DNA from: Prunus persica
Taxonomy: Eukaryota > Streptophyta > Magnoliopsida > Rosales > Rosaceae
Reading direction: 5' to 3'
Length of the DNA stretch: 64,000 bases
Assembly: GCF_000346465.2 (NCBI RefSeq)
Contig: NC_034016.1
Location: 19,951,548 to 20,015,547, forward strand
Below, in pieces: positions 12,682 to 24,659 of the stretch. The position numbers and the translations under genes were made by a program. The first letter of the stretch is position 1. Each line of letters opens with the position of its first letter. Under the pieces are notes generated by a model. That model was not told where the DNA came from. It did no database searches and saw only the letters and a list, made by a program, of their open reading frames with translations.

Positions 12682-13751
12682 GGCAGATGGGAGCTAAAAA
12701 GGGCAGAAACCCATTTGGGCATTTTGGCTTTCAAATATGGAAATTACATTTTTTTTTCCCTTTTTTTTTTCTTTCTTGTAGCGGGCAAAAATGTATGAAT
12801 GTATGTATGTGCTCGCAGGGGTTGTAGGTAGGCATGCATTATGAATGTTTGATAAAATCGCTTTTCAATTTAAAATAGAAATGGGAAATTTTCTGAGCAA
12901 TTACTCTTTGATTATTTTGCTATAACATCATATTTAGAACATCTGTAAATATTGAAATTGACCTTAACCAATAATAGAGATGCCACACCTAAATAACATT
13001 TACATCTAATCACACTTAAGTTACATTATCATTATCAAGTGAGATGTCAATCGGAAGCAAATTAATCATTTACTCACTCATCAACGCTAAAATCAAGTTT
13101 TCATTCATGCGTGGGCGCCTCGTCAATAGAAAAGAATTCATATGTGGCTATGTATACGACTGACAGTAATATTTTTCATATAATGTGTATGTATTGAGTT
13201 TCGATTTGTACATCTAACTTTATTTGTTAGGTTACGAATTTAAATGAGTTTCATTGAAGGTTGTAAATTATGATAAGCTTAATTGCTCTAGTGCCTTTTG
13301 AAAGCATGATTAATCTCCTTACAAAGTGACTCATTTTACACTGTATATCAATATTTTGTGTCTTGACCCAAAAAAAAATAAAAATCAATATTTTGTGTTT
13401 CGCATTATCCCTCGCGGTCGAATCCGTCAAATAATATGTTAAAAAAGCCGACGTTGGCATAAATGAGACTCACAACTTTATTCAACAAGGATGTGGGTCC
13501 CATCTGCTCATGTGGTGCAGGCAAACCAAATTGCAAGTACTTGAAATTGAAATTGGTTAACAAAACACGGCCGTTTTCAGGTAACTACTTCAACATCTGA
13601 GGCGTCATCAAGACTTTACAGGAGAAGAGGGAAGAAGAGAAAAACGAGGGAGGAAAAACAAAAACGGAATTCACAGCTGAATTAGGTGTGGCATTTTCAC
13701 AAACACTTGGGGTGCAGAGTCTGATTCACCACTGAAAAAAAGCACCAAAAA
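12682..13751. other. Intergenic; 3' UTR of the small gene and promoter of the next
   Basis: AT-rich sequence with no recognisable coding exon. The last 150 bases, with a purine-rich GAAGAGGGAAGAAGAG stretch, are probably the 5' UTR of the plastid gene that follows. Confidence 0.4.
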
Positions 13752-14928
13752 ATGCTGAGCTTTCAAACTTGCCTCCCGCCCATACTGCCTCCCGCCTCTG
13801 TGCACCGTACCCGCGCTCTAAACTCTCTTTCTTGCTTGGCAATCTCGAAAAAATCCGATTCGGAGCCCCATCCTAAACCGAGCTCCAACGCAAAACCGAA
13901 ACCTCGCCGCCGAAAAATTGAAACTTCTGAAGACGAAGATGAAGAGCAAGGCGAGACGTTCCCGACGACGATTCCGAGGAAGCCTCGGCGTGGGCGTAGA
14001 AGCGAGGCGGCGGCGGTGGAAGATTACGTGCGGGAGTCACTTGATCGAACATTTGCATCGATCAGAGAGCAGAACCCAGAAATTGTTGAGAAGAAAGAAG
14101 AAGTGATGAAGAGGAAAGTTGACGACGATGAAGAAGATGAGGGTTTTGGAAGAGAGAAGAGCATGGTGGTTGAAGAGGAGAGTAGGGATTGGCCTTTGGA
14201 TGCTGACGTGGGGTGGGGGATTAGGGCTTCGGAGTACTTTGAGAATCACCCGATAAGGAACGTGGTGGGTGACAATGGGGTTGAGCTTGATTGGGAAGGT
14301 GAGGTTGAAGATAATTGGGTGAAGGAGATTAATTGCTTGGAATGGGAAAGCTTTGCATTTCATCCAAGTCCGCTTCTGGTTCTTGTTTTTGAGAGGTACA
14401 ACAGAGCAAGCGATAACTGGAAGGCTTTGAAAGAGCTCGAAAAGGCGGTCAAGGTCTATTGGGATGCCAAAGATCGCTTGCCTCCTCGGGTATGTGTGTT
14501 TTATCAGACTCGTCATTTTCATTTTTTGCAATGATTTTTGGATGATTGTTGTTAAAGATTGTAACTTTACCTCCAATTTCTGTTTTTGTATTCAACAGTC
14601 GATTAAGATAGACATTAATATTGAGAGAGATTTGGCTTATGCTCTCAAAGTTAAAGAATGTCCTCAGATTTTGTTTCTACGAGGAAACAGGATCTTGTAC
14701 AGAGAGAAAGGTGAGAAGTTATTTTCCTTAAAAAATCAGTGCTTTTTTTTAGCTAGAACCAAAGCATGGATCATATACTTTTGCAAGTTGTTCCTATGAT
14801 ATTAAGTTTGTTTTGTTTTTGTAGAGATTCGAACAGCAGAAGAATTGGTTCCAATGATAGCGCATTTCTACTACAATGCAAAGAGGCCTTCCTGGATTGA
14901 TGTCAAGGAGCTATCTCCACCTTACTAG
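13752..14928 (+). CDS. Chloroplast thioredoxin-like-fold protein, MRL7/SVR4 family
   Basis: Exons at 13752-14489, 14599-14710 and 14825-14928 join in frame (phases 0 and 1) to give about 317 aa. The first ~50 residues are Ser/Arg/Pro-rich with few acids, as in a chloroplast transit peptide. A long charged linker rich in Lys/Arg then Asp/Glu follows. The conserved domain then starts around residue 145 with [20 protein letters not shown] and continues through [14 protein letters not shown] to a C-terminal thioredoxin-like half ([49 protein letters not shown]). Arabidopsis MRL7/SVR4 and its paralogue are needed for plastid transcription and chloroplast development. The classical CxxC redox pair is absent, as is usual in this family. 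Which paralogue this is cannot be settled here. Confidence 0.85.
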
Positions 14929-15563
14929 TGGCAATCTGGTACTTAAGAATCTGAATGCAGTAATGTTTGTTTTTTCTTTTGTTTCTTTATGCTTGAAGCT
15001 TGATTATGAGTTCTTCCTGATGGCTTCAACATCTGTTTTAATGTTTTTTTGCCCTCCAGGCTTCAGATTATGCGCTGGTGAAAGCATTGGTTAATTCAGA
15101 GCTTGGAAGCATGGAGCAAAATCGAGAGCAGGTTGCATTTGCAGGTATAAGCTGATGATCCCTGGGTATTGATTTTGAATGGGTGTTAATTAGGTAATGA
15201 ATTATTGTCATTTGTGTTTGATGATATCTTTCTTTGACCATACTGATATAATTTTTTATATGAAACGAACCTAATGGAGCTCACTCCTACAATGTCAGTG
15301 ATTATACAAGATGCTAAATTTGCACAATAAAAAGAATTAGGTACAGAGTGGGAATTGGTTAGCTGTAATTTCAATGCATTCTTCACTCATGAGCTTCTTG
15401 TGGAATATGGACCAATTGTACTAGAAGCAAATGTCATGGATATGATATATCATTACACTAATTCACGGCTTGTAAATTGCAAACAAGGCAAGGCAGTGAA
15501 GGCACTCTATTAATAGGCTCAGAATTAGAGAACAATAGATCCCAAAAAGTTACATTAGAAAAG

Positions 15564-16110
15564 ATGCATTCTTGTCAAAGGAATGTCAAAGTTCATACCG
15601 CATGTTTCTTCTTCTTCCTCGTTCTCCTGGCAACTGCAGGTCCATATATAATTTCCTATTATTCACTCATATTATCATAGGGTAGCTGATAAATACATGC
15701 GTATTCACGATTGGGATATGCCTAAACGCTTTGTTTTCGTAACATTCTTATACCAATTGTAATGTATAGGCTAGGCTGTATAAAACTGTTATAATTTGGT
15801 TTTTGTATTCTCTCTCACTTCCTAAGCAAACGCATTTTATTCCCCTCTTAGGACGTGTGACTCTCATAAGCGATACTGATTATTGCTGCATGTGTGTTTG
15901 TATGCGTTGTGGAAGCTGAAACAGAGTATGCGAGAACCAGGTGAGCAGCCTCTGTGTGTGGCATCATGGGACTGTTTTAATGGTGAAGAGGGCAAATGTA
16001 GCTTGCAGGAAAAAGTTGAAAGGTTGTGGAATCTGCAGCTATGGTTTGCTTGCTAGACATGATAAGATTTTTGCTGGTGCGGCTATGGTTTGCTTGCTAG
16101 ACATGATAAA
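15564..16110 (+). pseudogene. Decayed paralogue of the defensin-like gene at 16804
   Basis: A first exon (15564-15639) encodes a signal-peptide-like stretch (HTACFFFFLVLLATA) and ends in the same phase at the same GGTCCATATATA donor context as the intact gene 1.2 kb downstream. The expected second exon near 15915-16070 has recognisable pieces (EQPLCVASWDC, ACRKKLKGCGICSYG), but they lie in different frames. The acceptor AG is missing where the intact gene has it, and a TGA interrupts the start of that exon. It could instead be a diverged gene with altered splicing, but the frame breaks favour a pseudogene. Confidence 0.5.
16038..16108 (+). repeat. 44-bp-period direct repeat
   Basis: GCTATGGTTTGCTTGCTAGA begins at 16038 and again at 16082. 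The two copies match over about 27 bases. This local duplication lies at the 3' end of the broken defensin-like copy. Confidence 0.8.
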
Positions 16111-16803
16111 ATTTAAGTATGTATGTCAAGTGTTTAAGATACACTAAACGCAATAAGATCGTTATCCCCTTTCGTATGGTTTTTGCATTATTTAATATAT
16201 AATTACTTGTTGACTATGTACATTTTTATTCAACCAATACACGCAACTTTTCAGAAAGAGCTCAGAAATAGAGATTAATTTTCTTAAATCTAGTGTCCTT
16301 TTAAACTTACAGTTAATATCAAATTCAGATCGTTTAAGGAAAAAAAATTAAATAAAAAGAAAAATAAAAGAGGATTAGGCACTATATAAACAAGTCTTAA
16401 ATAAGATAACAAAGAAAAAAAGGCAATAAATAAACTTCTTTTTACCTGCTCATGTGAATCTTGTGGTGACTGCAGTGTTTTTGTCCTGGTATTTGGGAAA
16501 ATCATGTAATATACATGAAACAATTTCCAGTTAATTGTACTGTCCATCCCTCTTGGCAGAATCAAACCTTCACAATCTCTTCCTTTTTTTAATTTACCAA
16601 GTAAATTTTGAAAAAAAAAATGTATATATATCTAAAATTGGATATGTATTGGTTTGGAATCAAGTAAGGAATGCAGCAGCAGCAGCAGCAGCATATGGCA
16701 CATATAGAAGCTAATTGAGGTTGATACGACTCCATAAATATGCTTAGAGTCAGAATTAGAATTAGAATAAGAAGCCACCTATATATTTTTGTGAAGGAAA
16801 TAA

Positions 16804-17165
16804 ATGGCAAAGCTTCTTCATATTCATACCGTCACCACCACGGCTTGCTTCTTCCTCCTCCTCCTAGTCCTCCTAGCAGCAGCAGCAGCAGGAGGTCCAT
16901 ATATACTTATAATGGAGTTTGATTTGTGTTGGGTTTTTGCTGTGTTGTGTGTTGTTTTGTAGTTGAAGCTAGTGGAGTGGTGGGAGTGGTGGCAGGTGAA
17001 GAAGAAGGATCAGACGAAGGCGAGCCTCTTCGGTGCATAACCACGTGGGACTGCACCAGTGTCCAAGCTTGCAAGCAAGAATGCTCGCACTATGCCAGTA
17101 GCTATGGATCCTGCGTAACTTCAGAGCCTCCTCACAAAGTTTGCTTGTGCATGGTGCACCTATGA
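16804..17165 (+). CDS. Secreted defensin-like cysteine-rich peptide, 97 aa
   Basis: Exon 1 is 16804-16894 and exon 2 is 16963-17165, joined in phase 1 across a 68-bp GT-AG intron. Exon 1 encodes a strong signal peptide with a Leu/Ala-rich core. The mature part has an acidic Gly/Glu linker and then a Cys motif: C-x5-C-x5-C-x3-C-x9-C-x9-C-x-C. The CxxxC and terminal CxC spacing is that of plant defensin-like (CSalpha-beta) peptides. One intron at the end of the signal peptide is the standard gene structure for this superfamily. The role, antimicrobial or cell signalling, cannot be told. A decayed copy lies just upstream. An odd number of Cys (seven) is unusual. Confidence 0.75.
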
Positions 17166-17703
17166 CTGCCCACGCCCTCCTCCATCGCCCTATCTGCCTA
17201 TAAATTAACATACATACATACGTGTAAATAAAACCTCACATCCCGTCTGTCTGTATATGGGATGGGATATTTTAGTACTTGTGCAAATATGATTAAAATC
17301 ACATAAAATACTACAAGGCTATTGTAGTATAGATGCTCATGCAAGGTCGTTCTCCTCAATGACTATTTAGTAATTTATGTAAAATCAAGTTCCAATTAAC
17401 TACCTAAAATTAAAAGTTGAGAAAGATGATTATGAAATTGTTTGATACTAAAAACAAATTTTAAACAAAAACAATTACAATTGAAGGAAAGAGTTTTAAA
17501 TACCAATTTATAACAGCACTAGGGTTTCACCATCACCTAGCAATCCTATGAATTTTTACCAATTACTTATGATTTGCGCATGCCACTTTGAAGGTTAGGT
17601 TTTCCTGATTTATATTATACTTGTAACCTCCAACATAGAACGTATATTCAACATGCAACTCGTTCGGACGTTCGAATCAAATCTGAACATGAAAGACTCA
17701 TTA

Positions 17704-18058
17704 GGCTATCTCCAGCCATGGACTATATCCCAAATATAACCCCAAATTAATGCAAAACTCATCTCCAGCCATGGGCCAAATTTGGCCCTTTAGCCCTCCA
17801 ACCGGGCCAAATGTAGCCCAGCTTTGGCCTAGGCCAAATTTATAGTGGGCCCCATCCATGTGCTTTTCAACAACCAATCATTAAAGCACTCCCCACTCCT
17901 CTTTCTGAAAATAATAAAATATGAATGACCATAAAATATAGCTCTGCATGGCTGGAGATGGAAAAATTTAGCAATGCACTATTCTTTAAAAAATTAATAT
18001 TTTGGGGGGCTAAATTTTTAGCCCTGGACTACATTTAGCCCTATGGTTGGAGATGGCC
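17704..18058. mobile_element. PIF/Harbinger-type MITE, 355 bp, TTA target duplication
   Basis: The left end is GGCTATCTCCAGCCATGG and the right end, in reverse complement, is GGCCATCTCCAACCATAGGG. TTA sits at both borders (17701-17703 and 18059-18061), the 3-bp duplication expected of PIF/Harbinger MITEs. Inside are repeated GGGCCAAAT and TAGCCC-type stretches. There is no ORF. Confidence 0.85.
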
Positions 18059-18061
18059 TTA

Positions 18062-20605
18062 AGTTTTGTGAAAACCCTTTGAAAAACTATGCAACCCTTA
18101 AGACGTGGTGTTCATCTTAAGTGAAATTACAATTATTAATCACAAGAAGCCATCGTCAATTTTGGGGAACCTTCCGACCAAAATTGCATCAAATTATTTT
18201 TCTAAAGATCCTAATGGTGATCAGGCATTAAGACAATTAGATAATTTAAAACAGTGATTAACAATTCAAAGTATGCATGCGCACACTCATAAGCAATTAA
18301 ATAAAAATTACATATTCATGCTAAGGTTCAAGGCTTCACCCTAGTAAAAGAAAATTAGTTAAGCATATTCATAATTGAAATCCAAGAAAATATCATTCGA
18401 ATGAATAAGAATGAAAACACCTGAAAGTCACAAGAACTCCAAAACCCTAGTAATTGCTCTCCACAATGTCACGTTCAAAAGCCAAAAAGAAGTCTCCCAA
18501 AGTTGCTGTGAAAACCATTAAATACTTCCTAAAACCTAGTTGCCCAATCCCCACAAGGAAACTAAGTTAAAATAAAATAATACTATGATATAAAATCCAA
18601 ATTGGATTAGGAGAATCTGACCACAATCTGCCCAGCCACGTTTTGGCCTCAAATCTCCTCCAAATCCAACCAAGATAGCTTGTTTTCAAGACAAAAAAAT
18701 ATTCTGAACACTTCTCCAGAAGGCCACGAACCCATCCGAGGTCATCTTGGGCTCCAAAAACGCAATAAAAGCCCAAAATGTCATTATTCTAGCACTGCGC
18801 ATCGCTCCTTTATTTATTCACCAGGAAAAAACTGCTTAGTAAAAAATATGAAATTTTGATACGATCAAGCTAAGTGACTCACGAACGTCCTATAACTGGA
18901 ATCACTCCAAAATTCATCCATTTGATTATGTTTTGCTCCAGATGAAATCGAAAGTCCTATATTGAAAATATAATTCAAAGTATCAAAATTCTTCCAAAAT
19001 GTTAACCAAAATATACTAAGAATGGGGTTAAATATATAATATAAAATATACCCATCAAAATACCCCCAAACTTGCTTTTTGCTTGTCCTCAAGCGAAACA
19101 AATCTAGAAAACAAACACAAAAATTAACGAACTAAAAACTTTAAATAAAACCTAGCTAAACAAAATTTCCATTCAATTTGCAATCCATAGCAAATTTTAA
19201 AAATTAGAACATCTGTTCACTAGATCCAACTAATCCCACCATAGATTCTAAGCTATTTAGAATCGATTAGAAAAGAATTCACAAACTTCCTTCGGTGTAA
19301 AGTGAACCATCATAGTTAAGGAGACTCAAGTAAAACCTTTACCCTTCATCCCTTTTATTCATACTTCACACACTTATAGAATCATTCTTCTTCTTCTTAT
19401 TTTTATTTTTATTATTATTTTTTTCCAGTAATAGTGGTGGTTGTGCAATGTTGGTTCCCTTAAGCTTTCGATTCAACCCATGTAGCGAGCTTTAGGTCAA
19501 TGACTCCCAAATCACTAAGACTTTAGGGCACTAGGCCCTAAGGACTTATTAACTCTAAGCTGAAAAGGCTACGAAACCAACCACCCTGCCTCATGCCAAA
19601 ACTCTACCGTTTGACTCAAGAATCAATGTTGATTAGGCAGGATTGGCCCGGTTACTAACAAAAAGCTTTGGGTAAGGCAATTATTACTTTATAACACATA
19701 CTAACTCTTTTTGTTTTTTTTTTGGTTTTTGGAACAAAAAATAAAATACACTGGGACAAAAAGTAAGTATTTCAATCTCACTCTCCACAAACCATGTTGG
19801 TGTGATGTGCAAATTTCAAAGTATAATTCATGAATTAACGTATAAGCAACGATAAATAGAAAAGACTCCAATGTGAGATTGATCTTCACCATGTCCATTT
19901 GTTCTAACATTTAAAATAATCTATGGATATTAACTTAAAAATGAAAATTTTTAACAAGACTAAAAAAAAAAAAAAAAAAAAAAACTCAAATCTCAAATTT
20001 ACTATCCCACTCCCAAACTTAAATCACACATTGTCCTCAAAGTGTGGAAAAGAAAATAAAGAAGTTAATAAAAATAGTAAAACCTAAAATAAAACATAAA
20101 AAATATGCGTGTGAAAATAAAGGACAATACTTAAGAAAAATTAAAATAAGAATAGAAGGGAAAGAACACATCTTGGACGCCATCTGTTGTCAAGCCTGGG
20201 CAAGTGGAATGGACGCATGGGCAAGTTGTCAAGCATGAATTGTTGTTGACTTGACATTCAATTTTTTTTATTTCGCTATGTGATTGCATGTCACTTAATT
20301 TAGTTATATCAATCTATTGTGGTAAGGTCTCATTCCTTACTGAGCAGTGGTTGCTCATCCTTTATCCTGTTTAATTTTTCAGATGAATTAGTGGGCTAGA
20401 CGAGGACTAAATCGATTGAGGTGGAATTAGATGAGAGTAGTAGAGCTTTATTTATTTCTTGTAAAGTTGTAAGATTTCAGATGTATTTTTTTAAGAGAAG
20501 TTTATTTTAAATCCTGTTTCAGCATCTTTTTATTTTATTTTAGTTTTTATTTTCTCACGCACTGGGCGCAGGGTTTCCACAGACCCCCGGATCCAGGGCG
20601 TGACA
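18062..20605 (-). repeat. Decayed LTR-retroelement-like DNA
   Basis: The segment has no host gene. On the minus strand a TGTCACGCCCTGGATCCGGG sequence starts at 20605, typical of the 5' edge of a plant LTR. It abuts Copia gag coding sequence abruptly, as an insertion would. Phrases such as ACCCCCAAACTTGCTTTTTG (about 19060) are common in non-coding parts of plant Ty3-type elements. I could not find the matching second LTR, so the element's limits are inferred. Confidence 0.35.
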
Positions 20606-21006
20606 ATAAGTGCCATCGATAAATTTCCAGAGGTCATGATCGACTAAAAAGGGTTTGAGCTGGCGGAGCCAAAGGAGATAGTTGGAGTCAATAAGCTTGG
20701 TAAAATGAGAAGAGTTGGGGCTAGGGAGGGAGATGGTGGATTCAGACGAAGCCATGAGGTGGACCTAAATGAGAAGATGATCGAATAAGGGAGAGGGAGA
20801 AAACCCTAGGTTAGGTAGAGAATATATTTCCTTGTATTAAACTGATTATACAAAGTCCTTATTTATACTGATACATAAAATCTACTTAAGGTAGGAAATA
20901 ATATAGACATGAATACAATCCGATTTACAGCAAGAAAAACTAATTGCTAGGAGGAGATTGTGAAGTTGACTTCCGTGTGTGCTAGAAAAGGAAAGCTGCG
21001 TTAACA
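20606..21006 (-). mobile_element. Truncated Copia element: LTR and start of gag
   Basis: On the minus strand an LTR-like end TGTTAACGCAGC begins at 21006. It is followed by leader sequence and, from ATG 20755, by a gag N-terminus of the Copia type (key block LIDSNYLLWLRQLKPFL). The frame is cut at about 20606 by the LTR-like sequence of another element. Its outer end coincides with the left border of the large inverted repeat at 21007. Confidence 0.6.
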
Positions 21007-21493
21007 TTGGGACTCACAGAGGGAAGAGAGTGGCTAGAGTTTTTCCCAAAATTTTCCTCAACAAGTGTTAATTAGATAACAAAGTACGTTTAAAAGCTTT
21101 TTCCTCTTTTTATGCTTTATAAAAGCTTTCCTAGTTTTCCTGTCTATGCTAGTCTTGTTATTATGGATGTTCAGTACATGGAGAAGAGAGAGAGGGGACA
21201 TAGATTTATGCTATCCTTCGGATCTGCGGTCCCCCAACCTCAACACAACACTACATGTGAATTTCATGTTGTTTCTGTTTCTTGCTTTCTTTTATGTCAA
21301 CAACATTCCATGTGAGTGTAAATTAGTCTAAATTGGACCCATTGATGCTGATTGTGACTTTAGGTTATATATATATATATATATATATCCTTGGGATGGA
21401 TCGCCCTTCTCCATCGATAGAGATCTTCCTTAATATCTCCCTCCCTCCCTTTCTTAATTAGCATAAATTGTTGAAATATACTTAAAATCAAAC

Positions 21494-22349
21494 ATGAAAT
21501 TCTCGGAGACCATAGTTGCGAAAATCAAACATGAAATTCTCGGAGACCATAGTTGCGATGGTTTTAGGTATTGCTCTTTCCTTCAACATTGGGGGAAACA
21601 TGAGCTGCAATGCTGCTGGACAGTATGACTACTTTCAGTTTGTTCAGGAGTCTCCTTTTCTATTTTGCAAAAATATTAATGGAAAGGGATGCAACATCCT
21701 ACCTCTGCCACGGATATTTACCATTCATGGCTTGTGGCCAAGCAACTTCACACATCGTCATGAACCTTGCGTTGGTGCACAATTTAGTAGAGATGTGGAA
21801 TATCTATCATACATAAATACACATATTGAGAATAATGCATGCAACTTTTGTTATGTTTCTCGTGTTTTGTTTAGTTTACTTTTGGTTTTAGTTTTTTGGT
21901 GCTTTTTTGGCATGAATGCGCGAAATGATATTGAATTTTTCTTTGCCATTGTTAATAGATGAATGAAGCCTCCAATGATGAATTGCGAGCTGATCTGGAG
22001 TTGTCATGGCGAAGCTTCATCAGTGGGCGGTCAAATATGGACTTCTGGGAATATGAATACAACACACACGGCAAGTGCTCCGACCACAAGTTTTGGCAGA
22101 CGCGCCAGGAGTTTGTAGAAGCAATACAAACCTCATGCTCTATTTTCTAATCGCTTGCTTGAACCAGGCAAGTCATATAGTTTTACTGGCCTTGAACAAG
22201 CCATCCGATCATTTATAGGCGGGAGCAGACCTCTTCTCCTTTGCAAGCAATCCAGTCGGGGGGAACACTATTTGCTGGAAGTCGTAATTTGCTTTGATAA
22301 CAGAGCAATTAATCCAGTGAATGTGATCCACAATCACCTGTGTACGTAG
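21494..22349 (+). pseudogene. S-RNase-like T2 ribonuclease, left-arm copy, broken
   Basis: A T2/S-type RNase with one intron in the hypervariable region: exon 1 from ATG 21531 to the donor after AGAGAT, exon 2 from the acceptor ending at about 21960. Visible are the signal peptide, a C1-like YDYFQFVQ block, catalytic site I FTIHGLWPSN and catalytic site II FWEYEYNTHGKC. Three defects are seen. A 37-bp tandem duplication across the start codon makes an out-of-frame first ATG at 21494. The site II lysine next to the catalytic histidine is replaced by threonine. About 14 bp present in the other copy are missing near 22102, causing a frameshift and a stop at 22148-22150. The C-terminal third survives in another frame up to 22349. 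Confidence 0.88.
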
Positions 22350-22708
22350 CTATGTGACGCGATGAACTAATCGTGACCATGATCGTAATGCTTAATTTGC
22401 AGTCTGTGTTATATATAATCTATGTTTTGATTTCTTAATGCACATCCCCATATAGTTTTGCAACAGGCATAGTCATCATGTTTATCTGGAAATGGAAAAT
22501 CATATATGAATTTCATGCATATATCAATTAATACATACAAAAAATGAAAACTCTTGTACGTACAGTGAGAAAAAGATGAGAATTTTCTTTCTAAAAAATC
22601 AGTGCTTTTCATTAGTTGTTAGAAATTAGAAGCTTGGATCATAATGTTGTATCAAACTCGTGTACATGACACACTAAGAAATTCTATATTGCCAGATTTT
22701 CTCATCTC

Positions 22709-24017
22709 TCAAGTTTGTTGCCTCCCAAGACCTATCGAAACTATACTATTCACATAAACAATTGGCGGATCCAGATTCGACATACAAATTTGTATAGTAG
22801 GAAGAGACATTCGGTTTTCGGTGCGGAGGTTATAGCAGATTGTGCATCCATCTTTGTCAACCACAAGAAGCTCATCGCTTTTCCAGAGTGCCAATGCCCA
22901 TCCGCCCTCCCTGAGGTCCATTATGGGGATCGATGCGAGCTCAAAACCTGCGTGTTTTGTCCAAACACAAGCACCAAAATCATCATCCATCAGCCACATT
23001 CCAAAGTATGGACTAACATCATAACTGTAATGCCAAACACAAAGAGCTATGGAAGATTCATTCCACACTGTAAGCCGCACGAAAAGCCCAAAAAAAGTTG
23101 TATCATGGTCTAGCAGCTCATTTGGTAACGCTACCTCATCACTCATGTCAAACGAAACCATCACTTGCCTAATCTTTTCTTCATATCGCATTTCCTCCAC
23201 ATCCACGAATTCCTTTTGTTGCTCAGATCCCAACCAATAACACATCCCCTTCAAGTGTATCTGGAACCTTTCAGGCCAAAGGAAAGTAGTTTCTGTTTCC
23301 AAAGAGTAAGTCTTGATCTCTCTCCAAGAAGAAGATTCTTCACTACTTCCCAGCGTGTATACTTGTACTCTCAGAGGATAAATAACCACAGAATATAATG
23401 TATGAGCATGCCTTTGCGAACCATAAAATATAATGTTAACAACTTTATAAGCTTTAGATATAGGATCATACCCAAATCCCATGGCCCATTCGAGCCGATA
23501 ATCTAATGGTAGATACGGGGCACGCTGCTGATCTAGGGACTCCCAATCCGTAAAGTATTTCTCCTAGGGAAGAAGCTTGAATTCCTGAATTGCCGGATTC
23601 CACAAAAACACCTTACTATAATTATCTACGTGTACACAAATGATTCCATGACAATGGCCTACAATCCTAAGTTCTTCACCACCACTCATTACACTCATAG
23701 AAACTGGAACATTGATGTCCTCCACCCTAGACAATAGAAAACTATGCGCACCACCATCTACATCCTCGCAAAAAGTAAGCACTGAGAACACAGATTCGGT
23801 CTCGCTAGCATTCGGATCCTTATTAGGGACTAATCGCTTCAAAAAGATTGATTGATTGTTGTGCAAGCAATTGGAGAGCTGGTTGCCTACGAACCTGGGA
23901 TTGTTGATCAACGCATACCCATTTGGCCGCACACTTGAATCGCATAAGGGATTTCGGAGGTAGACTTGATAGAATTTTTACCAATAAATCTTCCCCAATT
24001 TTGCAACTGTGTGCCAT
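22709..24017 (-). pseudogene. SLF/SFBB-type F-box gene, left-arm copy, broken
   Basis: Read on the minus strand from ATG 24017, the gene starts with an F-box (DLLVKILSSLPPKSLMRFKC) and continues with the F-box-associated region typical of S-locus F-box proteins (GFGYDPISKAYKVV, IYLKGMCYW/IHLKGMCYW, ALWKSDELLVVD, IVYVNSI). Compared with the intact right-arm copy it has a 2-bp deletion near 23917-23922, which shifts the frame after about 34 residues, and a TAG at 23564-23566 replacing a serine codon. The last 257 codons are open but have no start of their own. It is convergent with the RNase remnant about 360 bp away. Confidence 0.88.
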
Positions 24018-24373
24018 TATTTCAGCTACATATATGTCTCAACCCTTTCCGTCTTTTACCTCTTCTTCTTTTGCGCACACAAACAGGAAATAACAAAACA
24101 ACACCCAGGTGAAACATGAGGAAAAATTATCATATCTGTATTATATATAAATCAAAGAGTAAAAACAACGTAAGACTTTCTAAAGTGTAATCCACAGAGA
24201 AAGTTCGATTAACATCGTATTCAGAATAACAAATATTAAAAGGGATTAAAGTATACCAAACCATATTAAACATTACAAAGAAAAATAGGTATATATAGTT
24301 ACCTTATAATGAGTGGGAAGAGGAACATAGCAAATATACAATGGAAAGAAGCAAATTTAAGGTTTGATCATGG

Positions 24374-24376
<3 letters not shown>

Positions 24377-24432
<56 letters not shown>
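24377..24432 (+). repeat. (GA)n microsatellite in the F-box promoter
   Basis: About 56 bp of GA repeats upstream of the left-arm F-box pseudogene, where the right arm has only a short CTCTCTCTC run. Reading frames through it code for Arg-Glu or Leu-Ser repeats and are not genes. Confidence 0.95.
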
Positions 24433-24435
<3 letters not shown>

Positions 24436-24659
24436 GCGGCAGTAAATCCGGATCTGTTCTCCCCAAAATTGGTGTCCTCATCATTTGTCTCTGCTTGACA
24501 TGTGTTCTTCACTTTGATTGTATATATATGAATGTGTGTATGATATTTACGGTTAATAGCATGAAATAGATACATAACTTGCACATCACATCGCTAATAT
24601 TTTCAACAATAAAATATAATAATTTCGATATTCTTATTGAAAGAATTCAATCAATTGTC

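Larger units (their letters stand above)
21007..24504 (+). repeat. Left arm of large inverted repeat (S-locus-like cassette)
   Basis: The arm matches, in reverse complement, 31923-35720. Outer border: TTGGGACTCAC at 21007 against GTGAGTCCCAA ending at 35720. Inner border: TCTCTGCTTGACAT near 24500 against ATGTCAAGCAGAGA near 31930. The arm holds an RNase pseudogene (+) and an F-box pseudogene (-). A (TA)n tract (about 21369-21388) and a (GA)n tract (24377-24432) differ in length between arms. Confidence 0.9.

Noticed and set aside
22715..23398. Plus-strand ORFs over the left F-box copy (and minus-strand ORFs 32980-33675 over the right copy)
   Set aside because: They are antisense shadows of the F-box coding sequence, have no family resemblance, and recur in both arms only because the sense strand is duplicated.
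24309..24584. ORFs running through the (GA)n tract on both strands
   Set aside because: They consist largely of Arg-Glu or Leu-Ser repeats from a microsatellite.
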